The notes: a model not told the origin generated them from the sequence alone. A DNA stretch of 64,000 nt from Actinoplanes cyaneus (GCF_016862095.1 NZ_BOMH01000028.1:328978-392977); one strand, 5' to 3'; positions 20,006-29,358 are shown, numbered from the stretch's first letter. Program-made: numbers and translations.

Positions 20006-22816
20006 ATGGCCAGCCAGGGGGACGATGGGCCGCTTGTCGGGCGCACCGGCACGCTGGCCGAGATTCAGTCGGACCTGCGCAACGTCGGTCCTGGTGGGAC
20101 AGCCGCGGTGTTCCTGACCGGGGAGAGCGGGGTCGGCAAGAGCCGGCTGCTGCGGGAGACCGCCGACGCGTTGCGCGACAGGGACTTCGCGGTGCTCGTC
20201 GGCACCTGTCTCGACATCGGAGACGCGTCGCCGCTGCACCCGGTGCTGCAGGCGCTGCGCCGGCACGACAGCGCGCCGGCCACCGCCGCCGGCGACGCCG
20301 GCGCGCTGCTCGACCGGGTCTCGCGCGACCTGCGCGCAATCGCCGGCGACCAGCGGCTGCTGCTCGTGCTCGACGATCTCCAGTGGGCCGACCGGAGCAC
20401 CCGCCAGCTGCTGCTCTACCTGCTGGCCGGGCTGGGCGACGTGCGCGTGTCGGTGCTCGCCGCGATCCGCGCCGAGGCCCTGCACGGCACCCACCCGCTG
20501 CGCCGGGTGCTCGCCGAGCTGCGCCGCCTGCGGTCCGTCCGGGTCGTGGATCTCGCCCCGCTGGACCAGGAGCAGACCCGCGAGCTGGTCGGCGCGATCG
20601 TCGACGGCGAGGTGGCCGGCGAGGACGCCGAGCGCGTCTACAAGCGCAGCGGCGGCAACCCGTTCGTGGTCGAGGAGCTGGCGCGGGACCTGCGCGACGG
20701 CCGGGTGGAGCTCTCCGACACGCTGCGGGAGATCTTCCTGACCCGCATCGACGAGCTCCCGCCGAACGCGCATGCCGTGGTCAACGCGCTGGCCGCCGGC
20801 GTCGAGCCGGTCGAGCACGCGGTGCTGTCGCGGGTGGTCCGCCTCCCCGAGGACGAGCTGCTGGAGGCCATCCGCGCCGCCGTGGCGTACCGGTTCGTCA
20901 TCGGCGACGGCGAGGGCTACCGGCTGCGGCACCGCCTGGTCGCCGAGGTGCTGGAGCAGGAGGTGCTGCCGGCCGAGGCGACCGCGCTGCACCGGCGTTA
21001 CGCCGAGGCGCTGGAGGCGTGCCCGAACGAGGCGGACCACGCCCGCCTGGCCCACCACTGGCAGCGGGCCGGTCTGCCGGCCCGGGCGCTGCCGTCGGTG
21101 ATCGCCGCGGCCCGCTCCGCCGAGGGGTTGTACGGCTTCGCCGAGGCCCACCGGCACTGGACTCTCGCCCTGCGACTGACCAGCGAGGACGCCGACGATC
21201 GCACCGAGCTGCTCCGGCACGCCGCCGAGTCGGCGCACCAGTGCGGCGAGCACCTGCTCGCCCTGGCCCGGCTCGAGGAGCTGGCCGGCCGCAAGGACGC
21301 GCCGACCGAGTGCGAGCTGCACCTGCGCCGGGCGCGCTACCTGGCCGCGGCCGGCCGCTCGGAGACCGCCGAGCGGGAGTACGAGCTGGCCCTGCGGTCG
21401 GCCGACTGCACCCCGCAGCTGCGCGCCACCGCCGCCGCCTTCCTCGCCGAGCGGCTCCTGCACCTGGGGCGGTATGCGGACGCCAACCAGCACGCGCGGG
21501 ACGCGCTGGAGCTGGCCGCGATCAACGGCTCGACCGCCGACCTGGTCCGGGCGAGCGCCGCGCTGGGGTTCAGCGCCGCCTTCCGGGAGGATCCGGACGC
21601 CGGCCTGGCGGTCATCCGGCATGCCGTGGAGATCGCCGAGCGGTCCGGCCACCCGGAGGACCTCGGTGTGGCGTACCTGCACCTGGCCGAGCTGCTCACC
21701 GGCCCGCTGAACAGCATCGAGGAGGGCGTGCTGGTCGCCCGCCGGGGCGCCGACCGGCTCGCCTCGCTCGGCGTCGGCCGGACATATCAGACGCGCCTGC
21801 TGGCGATCGCCGGCAACGGACTGTTCCGGATCGGTCAGTGGGCCGAGGCGGACGCGGTGCTGGAGGAGGCGATGCGGCACCGCCCGTCCGGCGCCGACGC
21901 GGTGGAGCTGCTGCTCGCCCGCAGCCGGCTCTGGGTCGGCTTCGGGGAGCTCGACAACGCCCGCCGCGACCTGGACGCGGTGGCGACGCTGCTGGCCGGC
22001 GGCGGGGCGCGGCACGTGCTGCCGATGCTCACGCTGCGCTCCGGGCTGGCGATGTGGCAGAAGGAGCACGCCGCCGCGCGGGCCGCGGTGCAGCGCGGCC
22101 TGACCGAGACCCGCTCGGACGACCTGGTGCTGCTCGGCGTGCTGGCCTGGCACGGGCTGCGCGCCGAGGCGGAGGCGCACACGGACGGCGCGCCGGTCGA
22201 CCCGGGTGCGCTGCGCCGGCTGAAGACCGTGGTCACGCGCCTGGAGGCGGGGGCGAACGCCGCCGCGCCGGAGGTCCGCGCCGTCCTCGACGGGTACTTC
22301 TACCTCTGCGCGGCCGAGCTGAGCCGGATCGAGAACCGGCAGGATCCGGAGCCCTGGGCGCGAGCGGCCGCCATCTGGGACCGCCGCCAGCAGCCCTACC
22401 CGGCCGCCTACTCCCGGTTGCGGCACGCCGAGGTCGCGCTGGCTCGCCGGGCGCGGCGCACCACAGCGGTCGCCGGCCTGCGCCAGGCCTACGTGACGGC
22501 GGTCGCCATGGGCGCACGTCCGCTGGCGAACGAGATCAAGGGCGTCGCCCAGCGGTTCCGGGTCGCCCTGGCCGAGGACGCGGACACCGTGCCGATGGCC
22601 CCGCCGGAGCCGGATCCCGGCGACGAGCTGGCCGTTCTCACGGGGCGGGAGCGTGAGGTGCTGGCCGCGGTCGCCGAGGGGCTGACCAACCGGGAGATCG
22701 GTGAGCTGCTGTTCATCAGTGAGCGCACGGTCGGCGTGCATCTCGGGCACATCTTCGACAAACTTCAGGTACGTACGCGGGTCCAGGCCAGCCGGGTCTT
22801 CTTGACAGCCGCCTGA
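20006..22816 (+). CDS. LAL-type (large ATP-binding) LuxR-family regulator
   Basis: 936 aa. N-terminal AAA/STAND ATPase: GPLVGRTGTL, Walker A GESGVGKS (39-46), Walker B LVLDDLQWAD (120-129); a long TPR-like helical middle (about 350-800); C-terminal LuxR helix-turn-helix LTNREIGELLFISERTVGVHLGHIF. Large ATP-dependent transcription activator of the MalT/LAL class; inducer unknown. ATG 20006 lies 7 nt after a TAGGCT box (19993-19998), suggesting a leaderless transcript; an in-frame GTG at 19943 would add 21 residues. Confidence 0.9.
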   Translation: MASQGDDGPLVGRTGTLAEIQSDLRNVGPGGTAAVFLTGESGVGKSRLLRETADALRDRDFAVLVGTCLDIGDASPLHPVLQALRRHDSAPATAAGDAGALLDRVSRDLRAIAGDQRLLLVLDDLQWADRSTRQLLLYLLAGLGDVRVSVLAAIRAEALHGTHPLRRVLAELRRLRSVRVVDLAPLDQEQTRELVGAIVDGEVAGEDAERVYKRSGGNPFVVEELARDLRDGRVELSDTLREIFLTRIDELPPNAHAVVNALAAGVEPVEHAVLSRVVRLPEDELLEAIRAAVAYRFVIGDGEGYRLRHRLVAEVLEQEVLPAEATALHRRYAEALEACPNEADHARLAHHWQRAGLPARALPSVIAAARSAEGLYGFAEAHRHWTLALRLTSEDADDRTELLRHAAESAHQCGEHLLALARLEELAGRKDAPTECELHLRRARYLAAAGRSETAEREYELALRSADCTPQLRATAAAFLAERLLHLGRYADANQHARDALELAAINGSTADLVRASAALGFSAAFREDPDAGLAVIRHAVEIAERSGHPEDLGVAYLHLAELLTGPLNSIEEGVLVARRGADRLASLGVGRTYQTRLLAIAGNGLFRIGQWAEADAVLEEAMRHRPSGADAVELLLARSRLWVGFGELDNARRDLDAVATLLAGGGARHVLPMLTLRSGLAMWQKEHAAARAAVQRGLTETRSDDLVLLGVLAWHGLRAEAEAHTDGAPVDPGALRRLKTVVTRLEAGANAAAPEVRAVLDGYFYLCAAELSRIENRQDPEPWARAAAIWDRRQQPYPAAYSRLRHAEVALARRARRTTAVAGLRQAYVTAVAMGARPLANEIKGVAQRFRVALAEDADTVPMAPPEPDPGDELAVLTGREREVLAAVAEGLTNREIGELLFISERTVGVHLGHIFDKLQVRTRVQASRVFLTAA

Positions 22817-22913
22817 CCAGGCAGTCGTTATCCCGCCGTTACATACGTACACGGAATACGTCGTTCTACCGATCCCCTCGCCCACGGCCGGTGACAAGCT
22901 GTGGGCACGGGGG

Positions 22914-22948
22914 AGCACCGCCCGGTGGCCGACAGCCGCCGGGCGGTG
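22914..22948 (+). terminator. Hairpin between the LuxR and DUF5995 genes
   Basis: Perfect 11-bp stem GCACCGCCCGG / CCGGGCGGTGC with a 13-nt loop, about 100 nt after the LuxR stop and 41 nt before the next start. It could end the LuxR transcript or sit in the leader of the following gene. Confidence 0.5.
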
Positions 22949-22989
22949 CTGGGGGCCCTCCGCACACCGGCAAGTTCGTGGAGGATCCG

Positions 22990-23760
22990 ATGACCCGGCC
23001 CATCTGGGGACCAGTGCAATCCGAGATGTCCGCGATCCTGCAGGAGCATCCGGACGACGTGCCCGCCGTCGTCGCCCAGCTCGGCGCTCTGCAGGACGTT
23101 CTCTGCAAGGTTCCACCGCTGCTGAACGGCAACCCGCTCGCCGACTTCAACGGGCTCTACCTGACCATCACCGAGAATGTGCTGGACAGGCTCTACGCGG
23201 GCAAGTTCAAGGACCCGGCGTTCCTGTCCCGGCTGGACGTGGAGTTCGCCGCGCGGTACTTCGACGCCCTGCGCTACTGGACCGAGGGCAGCCCGGCCTG
23301 CCCCGGCGTGTGGGCCGGCCTGTTCCACCGGATCCCCGGGCCCGACCCCCGCCCGCTGCCGTCCGCGGTCGCCGGCGTCAACGCGCACATCAACTTCGAC
23401 CTGCCGTTCGCGCTGGTCACCACGTTCGACCACCTCGGCTCGGACCCGATCGACGGCAGCGACCAGCACCACGACTACCTGCAGGTCAACGACATCTTCG
23501 CGGAGGAGATCCCGGGCCTGCGCCGGGGCTACCTGGACCGCTGGCAGCTGCTCATCGACACGATGAACGGCGACCTGGACGACTGGTGGCAGGGCGAGAT
23601 GGTGGAGTACACCCGCAATGTCGCCTGGCGCAACGCGCAGAAGATCTGGGCGATCCGGCACGACCTGATCGCGCTCGACGCGGAACGCCGCCGGCTCGAC
23701 CGGACCGCCACCGGCCTGGGGAAACTGCTGCTCTCGCCGTTCGCCGACTTCCTGCAGTGA
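22990..23760 (+). CDS. DUF5995 family protein
   Basis: 256 aa, soluble and helical, no signal peptide. The conserved block is VNAHINFDLPFALVTTFDHLG, with His and Asp/Asn residues typical of a metal or ligand site, plus a later DDWWQGEMVEYTRNVAWRNA segment. Assigned by resemblance to the DUF5995 family of actinobacteria; function unknown. GGAGGA (22980-22985) fixes the ATG. Its stop codon directly abuts the stop codon of the convergent lipoprotein gene with no spacer. Confidence 0.75.
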   Translation: MTRPIWGPVQSEMSAILQEHPDDVPAVVAQLGALQDVLCKVPPLLNGNPLADFNGLYLTITENVLDRLYAGKFKDPAFLSRLDVEFAARYFDALRYWTEGSPACPGVWAGLFHRIPGPDPRPLPSAVAGVNAHINFDLPFALVTTFDHLGSDPIDGSDQHHDYLQVNDIFAEEIPGLRRGYLDRWQLLIDTMNGDLDDWWQGEMVEYTRNVAWRNAQKIWAIRHDLIALDAERRRLDRTATGLGKLLLSPFADFLQ

Positions 23761-24267
23761 CTACTTCTTGACGACGATCAGCCGGGCCGCGGTCGCCTCG
23801 CCGTTCTGCACGCCGCCGATGCCGATCTCGGCGCCGGTCTTCAGCGCGGTCCGGTCCACGGCCTTGCGCTGCTGCACGATCCGCAGCGGATCGCCGTAGG
23901 CCCAGGTGAGCTTGAAGCCGTCGGTGGACTCCACGGTCAGCCCCTTGTCGTCGACCGCGGTGATCTTGCCGCGCTGCACCACGACGGTCTTCGTCGCGTC
24001 CTTGGCCTGCACGGTGACCTCGCCGTGCAGGGCGTTCCTGCGCAGCAGCTTGCGGACCACCCGCGGCCGGACGTCGCCCTTGTCCTTCGCCGCGGGTGAC
24101 GGCGAGGCGTCCACGTCGTCGGTGGTGAACCCGACGGCCTGCAGGGCGACGGCCTCGGTGGCGACGTCGCCGGGCGACGACGGGGACTCCGTCGCGGCTG
24201 CGCCGCATCCGGCCAGGGCGGCGGTCAGGGCCGCGGCGACGATGAGAGCTTTCCCGCTTCGATTCAT
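23761..24267 (-). CDS. Putative lipoprotein with small beta-rich domain
   Basis: 168 aa. Lipobox LAGC (Cys about residue 21), a Ser/Pro/Asp linker, then a beta-rich region (GKITAVDDKGLTVESTDGFKLTW ... GVQNGEATAARLIVVKK) that resembles DUF5666-type OB-like domains. It lies downstream of a histidine kinase gene on the same strand with a 111-nt gap, and could be a target or partner of that two-component system (inference). Function unknown. Confidence 0.7.
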   Translation of the reverse strand: MNRSGKALIVAAALTAALAGCGAAATESPSSPGDVATEAVALQAVGFTTDDVDASPSPAAKDKGDVRPRVVRKLLRRNALHGEVTVQAKDATKTVVVQRGKITAVDDKGLTVESTDGFKLTWAYGDPLRIVQQRKAVDRTALKTGAEIGIGGVQNGEATAARLIVVKK

Positions 24268-24378
24268 GGGTACGACAATGGGGCCGCCCGGATCGGCGAA
24301 CGTCAGCCGATTGTTCGAGTCCGGTAAGGAAGCGCGGCCCTCGTCGCCTTGGAACGTGCGGGCGCGCGACCCATTCCC

Positions 24379-25734
24379 TCAACCGTCCGTGCGGGTTTCG
24401 TAGGGCAGCTCCACGCGGAACATCGCGCCACCCTCCGGGGCGTGCCCGGCCTCGATCCGGCCGCCCAGCCGCCCGACCAGGCGCGCCGCGAGCGCCAGCC
24501 CGAGCCCGCTGCCCACCTTCCGGATGCCCCGGTACCGGCGGTTCAGCGCGCCCCGCTCGAACGCGACGGCCAGGTCGTCGTCGGTGAACCCGGGCCCGCC
24601 GTCACGCACCTCGACCACACCGCCGGAACTCTCCGCGCGCACCGCGAGGACCAGCGGCGCGCCGGCCGGCACCACGCGCAGCGCGTTCTCGCACAGCCCG
24701 TCGAGCACCTGACGGATCCGGCCCGGGTCGGTCCGCACCGTGACCGGGGCGTCCGGCACCTCGACCACGAGGGCCGGGCCGTCCGCCGCGCACCGCGCCG
24801 ACCAGGCGTCACCCGCGTCCCGTACGAGCTCCACCAGGTCCACCGTGACGACGTCCAGCGGCAGATCCGCGGCCTCCAGCCGGGAGAGGACGAGCAGGTC
24901 GGAGATGAGCCGGTCGAGACGGTCCGCCTCGGCGACCATGGTGGCGCCGGCCTGCTCCGCGCCGTCCGCCCCGACCACCCCGTCGGCGAGCGCCTCGGCG
25001 TAGCCACGGATGGTGGCCAGCGGCGTACGCAACTCATGGGAGACCGACAGGAGGAAGTCGCGCTCGCGGCCCTCGCTCGTCTGCAGGGCCGCGGCCAGTT
25101 GATTCACCGCCTCGGCCAGGCGAACCGCCTCGGCCGGGCCGTGCCGGGCGATCCGCACCGAGCGATCTCCGCCGGCGAGCCGCCCGGCCGCCGCCGCTGC
25201 CAGCTCGATCGGCCGGGTGACGAACCGGGCCAGCAGCGCGCCGGCCAGGATCCCGCCGACCAGGCCCGCGAGCAGCGCCCACCAGACACTGCCGAGCAGC
25301 CGCAGCGCGAGGCCGGTCGAGGCCGGGCGGGTCAGCACCACGCCGGCGTCGACGCCGCGCAGCGGACGCCCGGCGATGAACGACGAACGGTCGCCGACGC
25401 GCCCCCGCGTGTCGACCAGCGCACCACCCGCGACCTGCTCGGCCACCCGCTCCGGCAGGCCCTGATGATCAGGGACGCCGCGCCGGATCAGGTAGATCTC
25501 GATCTGGTCCTGGCGCAGTCGCCGGGCGATCTTCTCCCGCGCGGCCGGGCGCTCGTCGGTGAGCAGCTCGACCGCGAGCGCCGACTTCTCCACGAGCTCC
25601 GCGCGCACCTGCGTGTTCACCCAACGGACCGCGACCGGGACCGCCACCAGCGCCGTGATGATCACCGAGATGACCGAGGTGGCGACGGTGACCAGGACCG
25701 CACGGCCGGTCAGCGTGCGGAAGAAGTCACGCAT
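24379..25734 (-). CDS. Sensor histidine kinase
   Basis: 451 aa. Membrane helix about 11-35, extracytoplasmic sensor of about 110 residues with no recognised fold, second helix about 148-170, HAMP domain, then the H-box SVSHELRTPLATIRGYAEAL with phospho-acceptor His233, N-box region CENALRVV (N present), G-box DGGPGF and GSGLGLALAARLV. It overlaps the response-regulator gene upstream by 8 nt, so the pair is translationally coupled. Signal unknown. Confidence 0.93.
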   Translation of the reverse strand: MRDFFRTLTGRAVLVTVATSVISVIITALVAVPVAVRWVNTQVRAELVEKSALAVELLTDERPAAREKIARRLRQDQIEIYLIRRGVPDHQGLPERVAEQVAGGALVDTRGRVGDRSSFIAGRPLRGVDAGVVLTRPASTGLALRLLGSVWWALLAGLVGGILAGALLARFVTRPIELAAAAAGRLAGGDRSVRIARHGPAEAVRLAEAVNQLAAALQTSEGRERDFLLSVSHELRTPLATIRGYAEALADGVVGADGAEQAGATMVAEADRLDRLISDLLVLSRLEAADLPLDVVTVDLVELVRDAGDAWSARCAADGPALVVEVPDAPVTVRTDPGRIRQVLDGLCENALRVVPAGAPLVLAVRAESSGGVVEVRDGGPGFTDDDLAVAFERGALNRRYRGIRKVGSGLGLALAARLVGRLGGRIEAGHAPEGGAMFRVELPYETRTDG

Positions 25735-26413
25735 CGGCCGTGTACCCCACCCCGCGGACCGTGCGGATCAGGCTCGCCGCGCCGCCGAGTTTCGCACGGA
25801 CCTGGGCGACATGCACATCGACGGTACGGGTCCCGGCGTGCGACGCGTAGCCCCAGACCGCGGCGAGCAGCTCCTCGCGGGTGAACACCCGGCCGGGACG
25901 CCCCAGCAGGTGCGCCAGCAGGTCGAACTCGGTGGCGGTGAGCGTCAGCGGCTGCTGGTGGACCGCTGCGGTGCGGCGGCCCTGGTCCAGCGTGAGGGGG
26001 CCCAGGGTCCGCACCCGATCGACCTCCGGCGGCCCCGCGGCGCGCCGCAGCAACGTCTTGACCCGGGTGACCAGCTCACGAGGACTGAACGGTTTCGTCA
26101 CGTAGTCGTCGCCGCCCAGCTCCAGCCCGAGAATCCGGTCCACCTCGTCGTCCCGGGCGGTCAGGAAGATCACCGGCGTCCAGTCCCCGTCGGCGCGCAT
26201 CCGGCGGCAGATCTCCGTGCCGTCCAGCCCCGGCAGCGCGATGTCCAGGATGCACGCCACCGGGCGCAACCGGCGGGCCGCCGCCAGCCCGGCCGTGCCG
26301 TCGTGCTCGACCTGCACGCCGAAGCCCTCCCGGCTCAGATAGAGCCGGACCAGATCGGCGATCGGCCGCTCGTCCTCGACGACCAGGACCAGCCCCTTCG
26401 ACGCATCAGTCAC
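25727..26413 (-). CDS. OmpR/PhoB-family response regulator
   Basis: 228 aa. Receiver domain with acidic pair VVEDE, phospho-acceptor Asp57 in CILDIALPG, and the conserved Lys in VTKPFSPREL; winged-helix effector with TEFDLLAHLLGRPGRVFTREELL and RTVDVHVAQVRAKLG. The GTG at 26413 gives the usual short N-terminus; ATG codons at 26422 and 26425 are possible alternatives, and none has a clear ribosome-binding site. A small palindrome CGAACGTTCG at 26444-26453 could be an autoregulatory site. Confidence 0.9.
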   Translation of the reverse strand: MTDASKGLVLVVEDERPIADLVRLYLSREGFGVQVEHDGTAGLAAARRLRPVACILDIALPGLDGTEICRRMRADGDWTPVIFLTARDDEVDRILGLELGGDDYVTKPFSPRELVTRVKTLLRRAAGPPEVDRVRTLGPLTLDQGRRTAAVHQQPLTLTATEFDLLAHLLGRPGRVFTREELLAAVWGYASHAGTRTVDVHVAQVRAKLGGAASLIRTVRGVGYTADA

Positions 26414-26657
26414 GGCACACATCATGCCGCCGGCGTGGAAGCACGAACGTTCGAGCAACGTAAGGGATGTCCCCGGGCTGGGCGAACTTCTCGCCGCGGT
26501 CCACATCGCTCACCCGGCTGGGCGCGCTCCCAAAAGGATCACGAGTGTCGGAAAGCGCTCTCCTCGCATGCTATAAAGGCGCAGGTCCAGCAGTGGGCCC
26601 CGCCGCGCATTCCACCCGGTTCGCTGTGACGTGCCCGGAATGCCCGGCCCTTGATCC

Positions 26658-26692
26658 GGGCGAGGCGTCGCACACGGGGGGATGCCTCGCCC
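26658..26692. other. Hairpin and low-complexity C-rich stretch in a 637-bp gap
   Basis: The gap 26414-27050 holds no gene I can support. It contains a 9-bp hairpin GGGCGAGGC / GCCTCGCCC (26658-26692), then about 170 bp of C-rich low-complexity sequence with a direct repeat of GCACCCRTCGCACAGCGCGC (26767-26786 and 26814-26833), and the long palindrome at 26884. Confidence 0.5.
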
Positions 26693-26883
26693 ACCAAGCC
26701 CCACCCACGGCCGCCCGCCCCGCCCCGCCCCGCGCCGCCCGCCCCGCCGCAGTCCGACCCCGCGCCGCACCCGTCGCACAGCGCGCCCCCGATCACACAG
26801 CCGGACCCGCGCGGCACCCATCGCACAGCGCGCGCCCCGCGCTGCCACGCCCTGTGCCCGCCCTCGCCGTCGGCGCGAGCTTC

Positions 26884-26938
26884 CGGCTGGTCCTCATGGG
26901 CGTTATTCGTGCCTCATAACGCCCATGAGGACCAGCCG
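26884..26938. repeat. Long palindrome, copy 2 of the dispersed element
   Basis: Perfect 23-bp arms (26884-26906 and 26916-26938) with a 9-nt loop. The arm CGGCTGGTCCTCATGGGCGT differs from copy 1 by one base, and the opposite arm carries the matching change, so pairing is preserved. It lies 112 nt after the stop of the exonuclease gene on the minus strand. Confidence 0.85.
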
Positions 26939-27050
26939 AGGCCGCGACCCGCGCCGCTGCCTTGACCCGGGATCACCTCGCGGGCGGCTTCGCGGACGGG
27001 CGGGGCTTGCGGCGGGCGGCTCGGGGCGTACAGCAATCGGGGGTTGATCT

Positions 27051-28268
27051 TCAGCGAGAGGCGGCGAGCAGAGCTTCCAGCATGGCTTTGTACGCCGTGG
27101 TGGTGACGATGGGGATGCCGTATTGACGGGCCAGCTTCGCCACGCCGGAGAGCGAGTCGGGGTCGGCGGCGACAAGCAGGCGGGTCTGCTTGGTGACCTT
27201 GCGGGCCGTGCGCAGGCCGTGGGTCAGGGCGTCGACCTCGAGGTGCTCGCGCGGCGGGTTCAGCGGGCCGGTGAAGACCACCTGGTCGCCCGGGCTGAGC
27301 TGCCACTGCGCGGGCTGGGCGGCCGGGATCGCGGCGGCATCGGCCAGCGCGCGATCGACGTCGGCGCTGGTCAGGCCGAGGAGTTCGGCGACGCCGTCGA
27401 GGTCGAGGCGCTCGGCGGGGGTGAGGACCTGGTCGGCGAGCGCGACGGCGGCCAGGCCGGACAGGTAGCGGTGGTGCAGGAACTCGGCGTCGGCGCGGGA
27501 CAGTCCGATCCGGCCGGCGATCGTGACGAGCTGGTCGGCCTCGCTCGCGGAGATGTGCCGGTCCAGCATGACGCCGTCGAGCAGGGCCAGGTATGCGTCG
27601 GCCTTCGGGTTCAGCTGGCGGGGCAGACGGTCCACCAGGCGGGTGAGGAAGTGCGGCTCGCGCTCCTCGGGGCGGCGGCGCGGGACCGGCGCGATCGTGG
27701 TCACCGGCAGCGCCGGCCACTTCGCCTGGCGGGCCTCGTCGAGCAGTTCCGCCCAGGGCGGCGGGTCGCCGGCCCGCTCCAGGTAGTACGCCAGGAGCTC
27801 GGCGGCGGCCCGGGCGCCGTGCAGCGCGGAGTACTCCCGATGGGGGCCCAGGCCGGCGGCGGCGCGACACGCCGTGAGGCTGCGCGACGCGGTGGGCAGG
27901 TAATGCCCGGCCAGGCGCATGGTGCACAAACCGAGCTCGTCGTCGACCGGCACGGCGACGCCCAGCTTGCCGAACTCGGCGTTCAGGAAGTCCGCGTCGA
28001 AGAAGAGGTTGTGCGCGACCACGAGCTGCCCGGCGAGGCGTTGCGCCACCTGGCCGGCCAGCTCGGCGAAGAGCGGCGCGCGGCGGGCCTCCGCGCCGGT
28101 GATGCCGTGCAGTTCCTGCGGGCCCAGGTCACGGTCCGGGTTGACCAGCGTGCACCACTCGTCCAGCACCCGGCCGGCCCCGTCCAGGCGCACGATCGCG
28201 ACCTCCACGATGCGGTCGTGCCAGCTGGTCTTGGTGCCGGTGGTCTGCAGGTCGACAACGGCGTACAT
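27051..28268 (-). CDS. DnaQ-like exonuclease fold with TerB-like and BRCT domains, degenerate active site
   Basis: 405 aa. Residues 1-170 have the DEDDh exonuclease fold: VVDLQTTG at motif I and VAHNLFFDADFL at motif II. Motif I has Asp6 but Gln8 instead of the catalytic Glu, and motif III reads LHGARAAAELL where the metal-binding Asp after His is absent. A TerB-like helical domain follows (about 215-310), then a BRCT domain (GDQVVFTGPLN ... LLVAADPDSLSGVAKLARQYGIPIV) at the C-terminus. It probably binds DNA ends or proteins rather than degrading DNA (inference). Confidence 0.82.
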   Translation of the reverse strand: MYAVVDLQTTGTKTSWHDRIVEVAIVRLDGAGRVLDEWCTLVNPDRDLGPQELHGITGAEARRAPLFAELAGQVAQRLAGQLVVAHNLFFDADFLNAEFGKLGVAVPVDDELGLCTMRLAGHYLPTASRSLTACRAAAGLGPHREYSALHGARAAAELLAYYLERAGDPPPWAELLDEARQAKWPALPVTTIAPVPRRRPEEREPHFLTRLVDRLPRQLNPKADAYLALLDGVMLDRHISASEADQLVTIAGRIGLSRADAEFLHHRYLSGLAAVALADQVLTPAERLDLDGVAELLGLTSADVDRALADAAAIPAAQPAQWQLSPGDQVVFTGPLNPPREHLEVDALTHGLRTARKVTKQTRLLVAADPDSLSGVAKLARQYGIPIVTTTAYKAMLEALLAASR

Positions 28269-28401
28269 GAGAAGAAACTAGGCGACCGTTCCGGCGTGCC
28301 GCCAGCGGGCCCGGATCGGAGGCTCGGCGCGCTGACGCCGTACCGGGAAATGATCGTGAAGTTGGTGGTTCGGGGTGGATCGTCGCGGGCACGATGACCG
28401 C

Positions 28402-29358
28402 ATGGCTTCCGGTGAGTACACCCGTGACCAGCGCTACATCGCGACCCGGATCACCGCGGACGGCCGCGACGGCTATCCGGTCGAGCCCGGCCGGTACCGC
28501 CTGGTGGTGAGCCGCGCCTGCCCCTGGGCGAACCGCGCGATCATCGTGCGGCGGCTGCTCGGCCTCGAGGACGTGCTGTCGATGGGCGTGGCCGGGCCGA
28601 CCCACGACGAGCGCAGCTGGAGTTTCGGCCTCGATCCTGGTGGGCGCGACCCGGTGCTCGGCATCGAGCGTCTGCAGGAGGCTTTCCTCTCCAGATTTCC
28701 CGGGTACGACAAGGGAATCACCGTGCCGGCGATCGTGGACGTGCCGAGCGGGGCCGTGGTCACCAACGACTTCGCGCAGCTCACCATCGACCTGTCGCTG
28801 GAATGGACGGCGTTCCACCGGCCCGGCGCGCCGCGGTTGTACCCTGCCGAGCTGCGCGACGAGATCGACGAGGTCAACGCCGTGGTGTTCCGGGACGTCA
28901 ACAACGGTGTCTACCGGGCCGGCTTCGCGAGCTCGCAGGACGCCTACGAGAAGGCGTACCAGCAGCTCTTCGACCGGTTGGACTGGCTCTCCGACCGGCT
29001 CGCGAATCAGCGCTACCTCGTCGGCGATGCCATCACCGAGGCCGACGTACGCCTTTTCACCACCCTGGCCCGCTTCGACGCCGTGTATCACGGGCACTTC
29101 AAGTGCAACCGGTCGAAGCTGAGCGAGATGCCGGTGCTGTGGGCCTACGCGCGGGACCTGTTCCAGACACCCGGATTCGGTGACACGATCGACTTCGCGC
29201 AGATCAAGGAGCACTACTACGTGGTCCACCGCACCATCAACCCGACCGGCATCGTCCCGGCGGGCCCGGATCCGAGCGGCTGGCTCACCCCGCACGGCCG
29301 CGAGTCGCTGGGCGGCCGCCCCTTCGGTGACGGCACTCCCCCGGTCAGCGACCGCTGA
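28402..29358 (+). CDS. Glutathionyl-hydroquinone reductase-like / omega-class GST-fold enzyme
   Basis: 318 aa. Thioredoxin-fold N-terminus with catalytic Cys40 in ACPWANRA, the conserved VPAIVD and TNDFAQLT segments, and a helical C-terminal domain with YLVGDAITEADVRLFTTLARFD. Family activity: reductive removal of a thiol from quinone conjugates; actinobacteria lack glutathione and use mycothiol, so the natural thiol is uncertain. The 3' end overlaps the convergent MarR gene by 14 nt. Confidence 0.9.
   Translation: MASGEYTRDQRYIATRITADGRDGYPVEPGRYRLVVSRACPWANRAIIVRRLLGLEDVLSMGVAGPTHDERSWSFGLDPGGRDPVLGIERLQEAFLSRFPGYDKGITVPAIVDVPSGAVVTNDFAQLTIDLSLEWTAFHRPGAPRLYPAELRDEIDEVNAVVFRDVNNGVYRAGFASSQDAYEKAYQQLFDRLDWLSDRLANQRYLVGDAITEADVRLFTTLARFDAVYHGHFKCNRSKLSEMPVLWAYARDLFQTPGFGDTIDFAQIKEHYYVVHRTINPTGIVPAGPDPSGWLTPHGRESLGGRPFGDGTPPVSDR

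Noticed and set aside
19925..23116. Minus-strand frame of over 1000 codons opposite the LuxR gene
   Set aside because: Same GC-driven shadow effect; no conserved motif, while the LuxR frame has Walker and helix-turn-helix motifs.
26444..26453. CGAACGTTCG as definite response-regulator box
   Set aside because: A 10-bp palindrome of this composition occurs by chance in GC-rich DNA and OmpR-type sites are usually direct repeats.
26467..26919. Plus-strand frame in the 26.4-27.0 kb gap
   Set aside because: Pro/Ala/Arg low-complexity translation, no ribosome-binding site, runs into the palindromic element.
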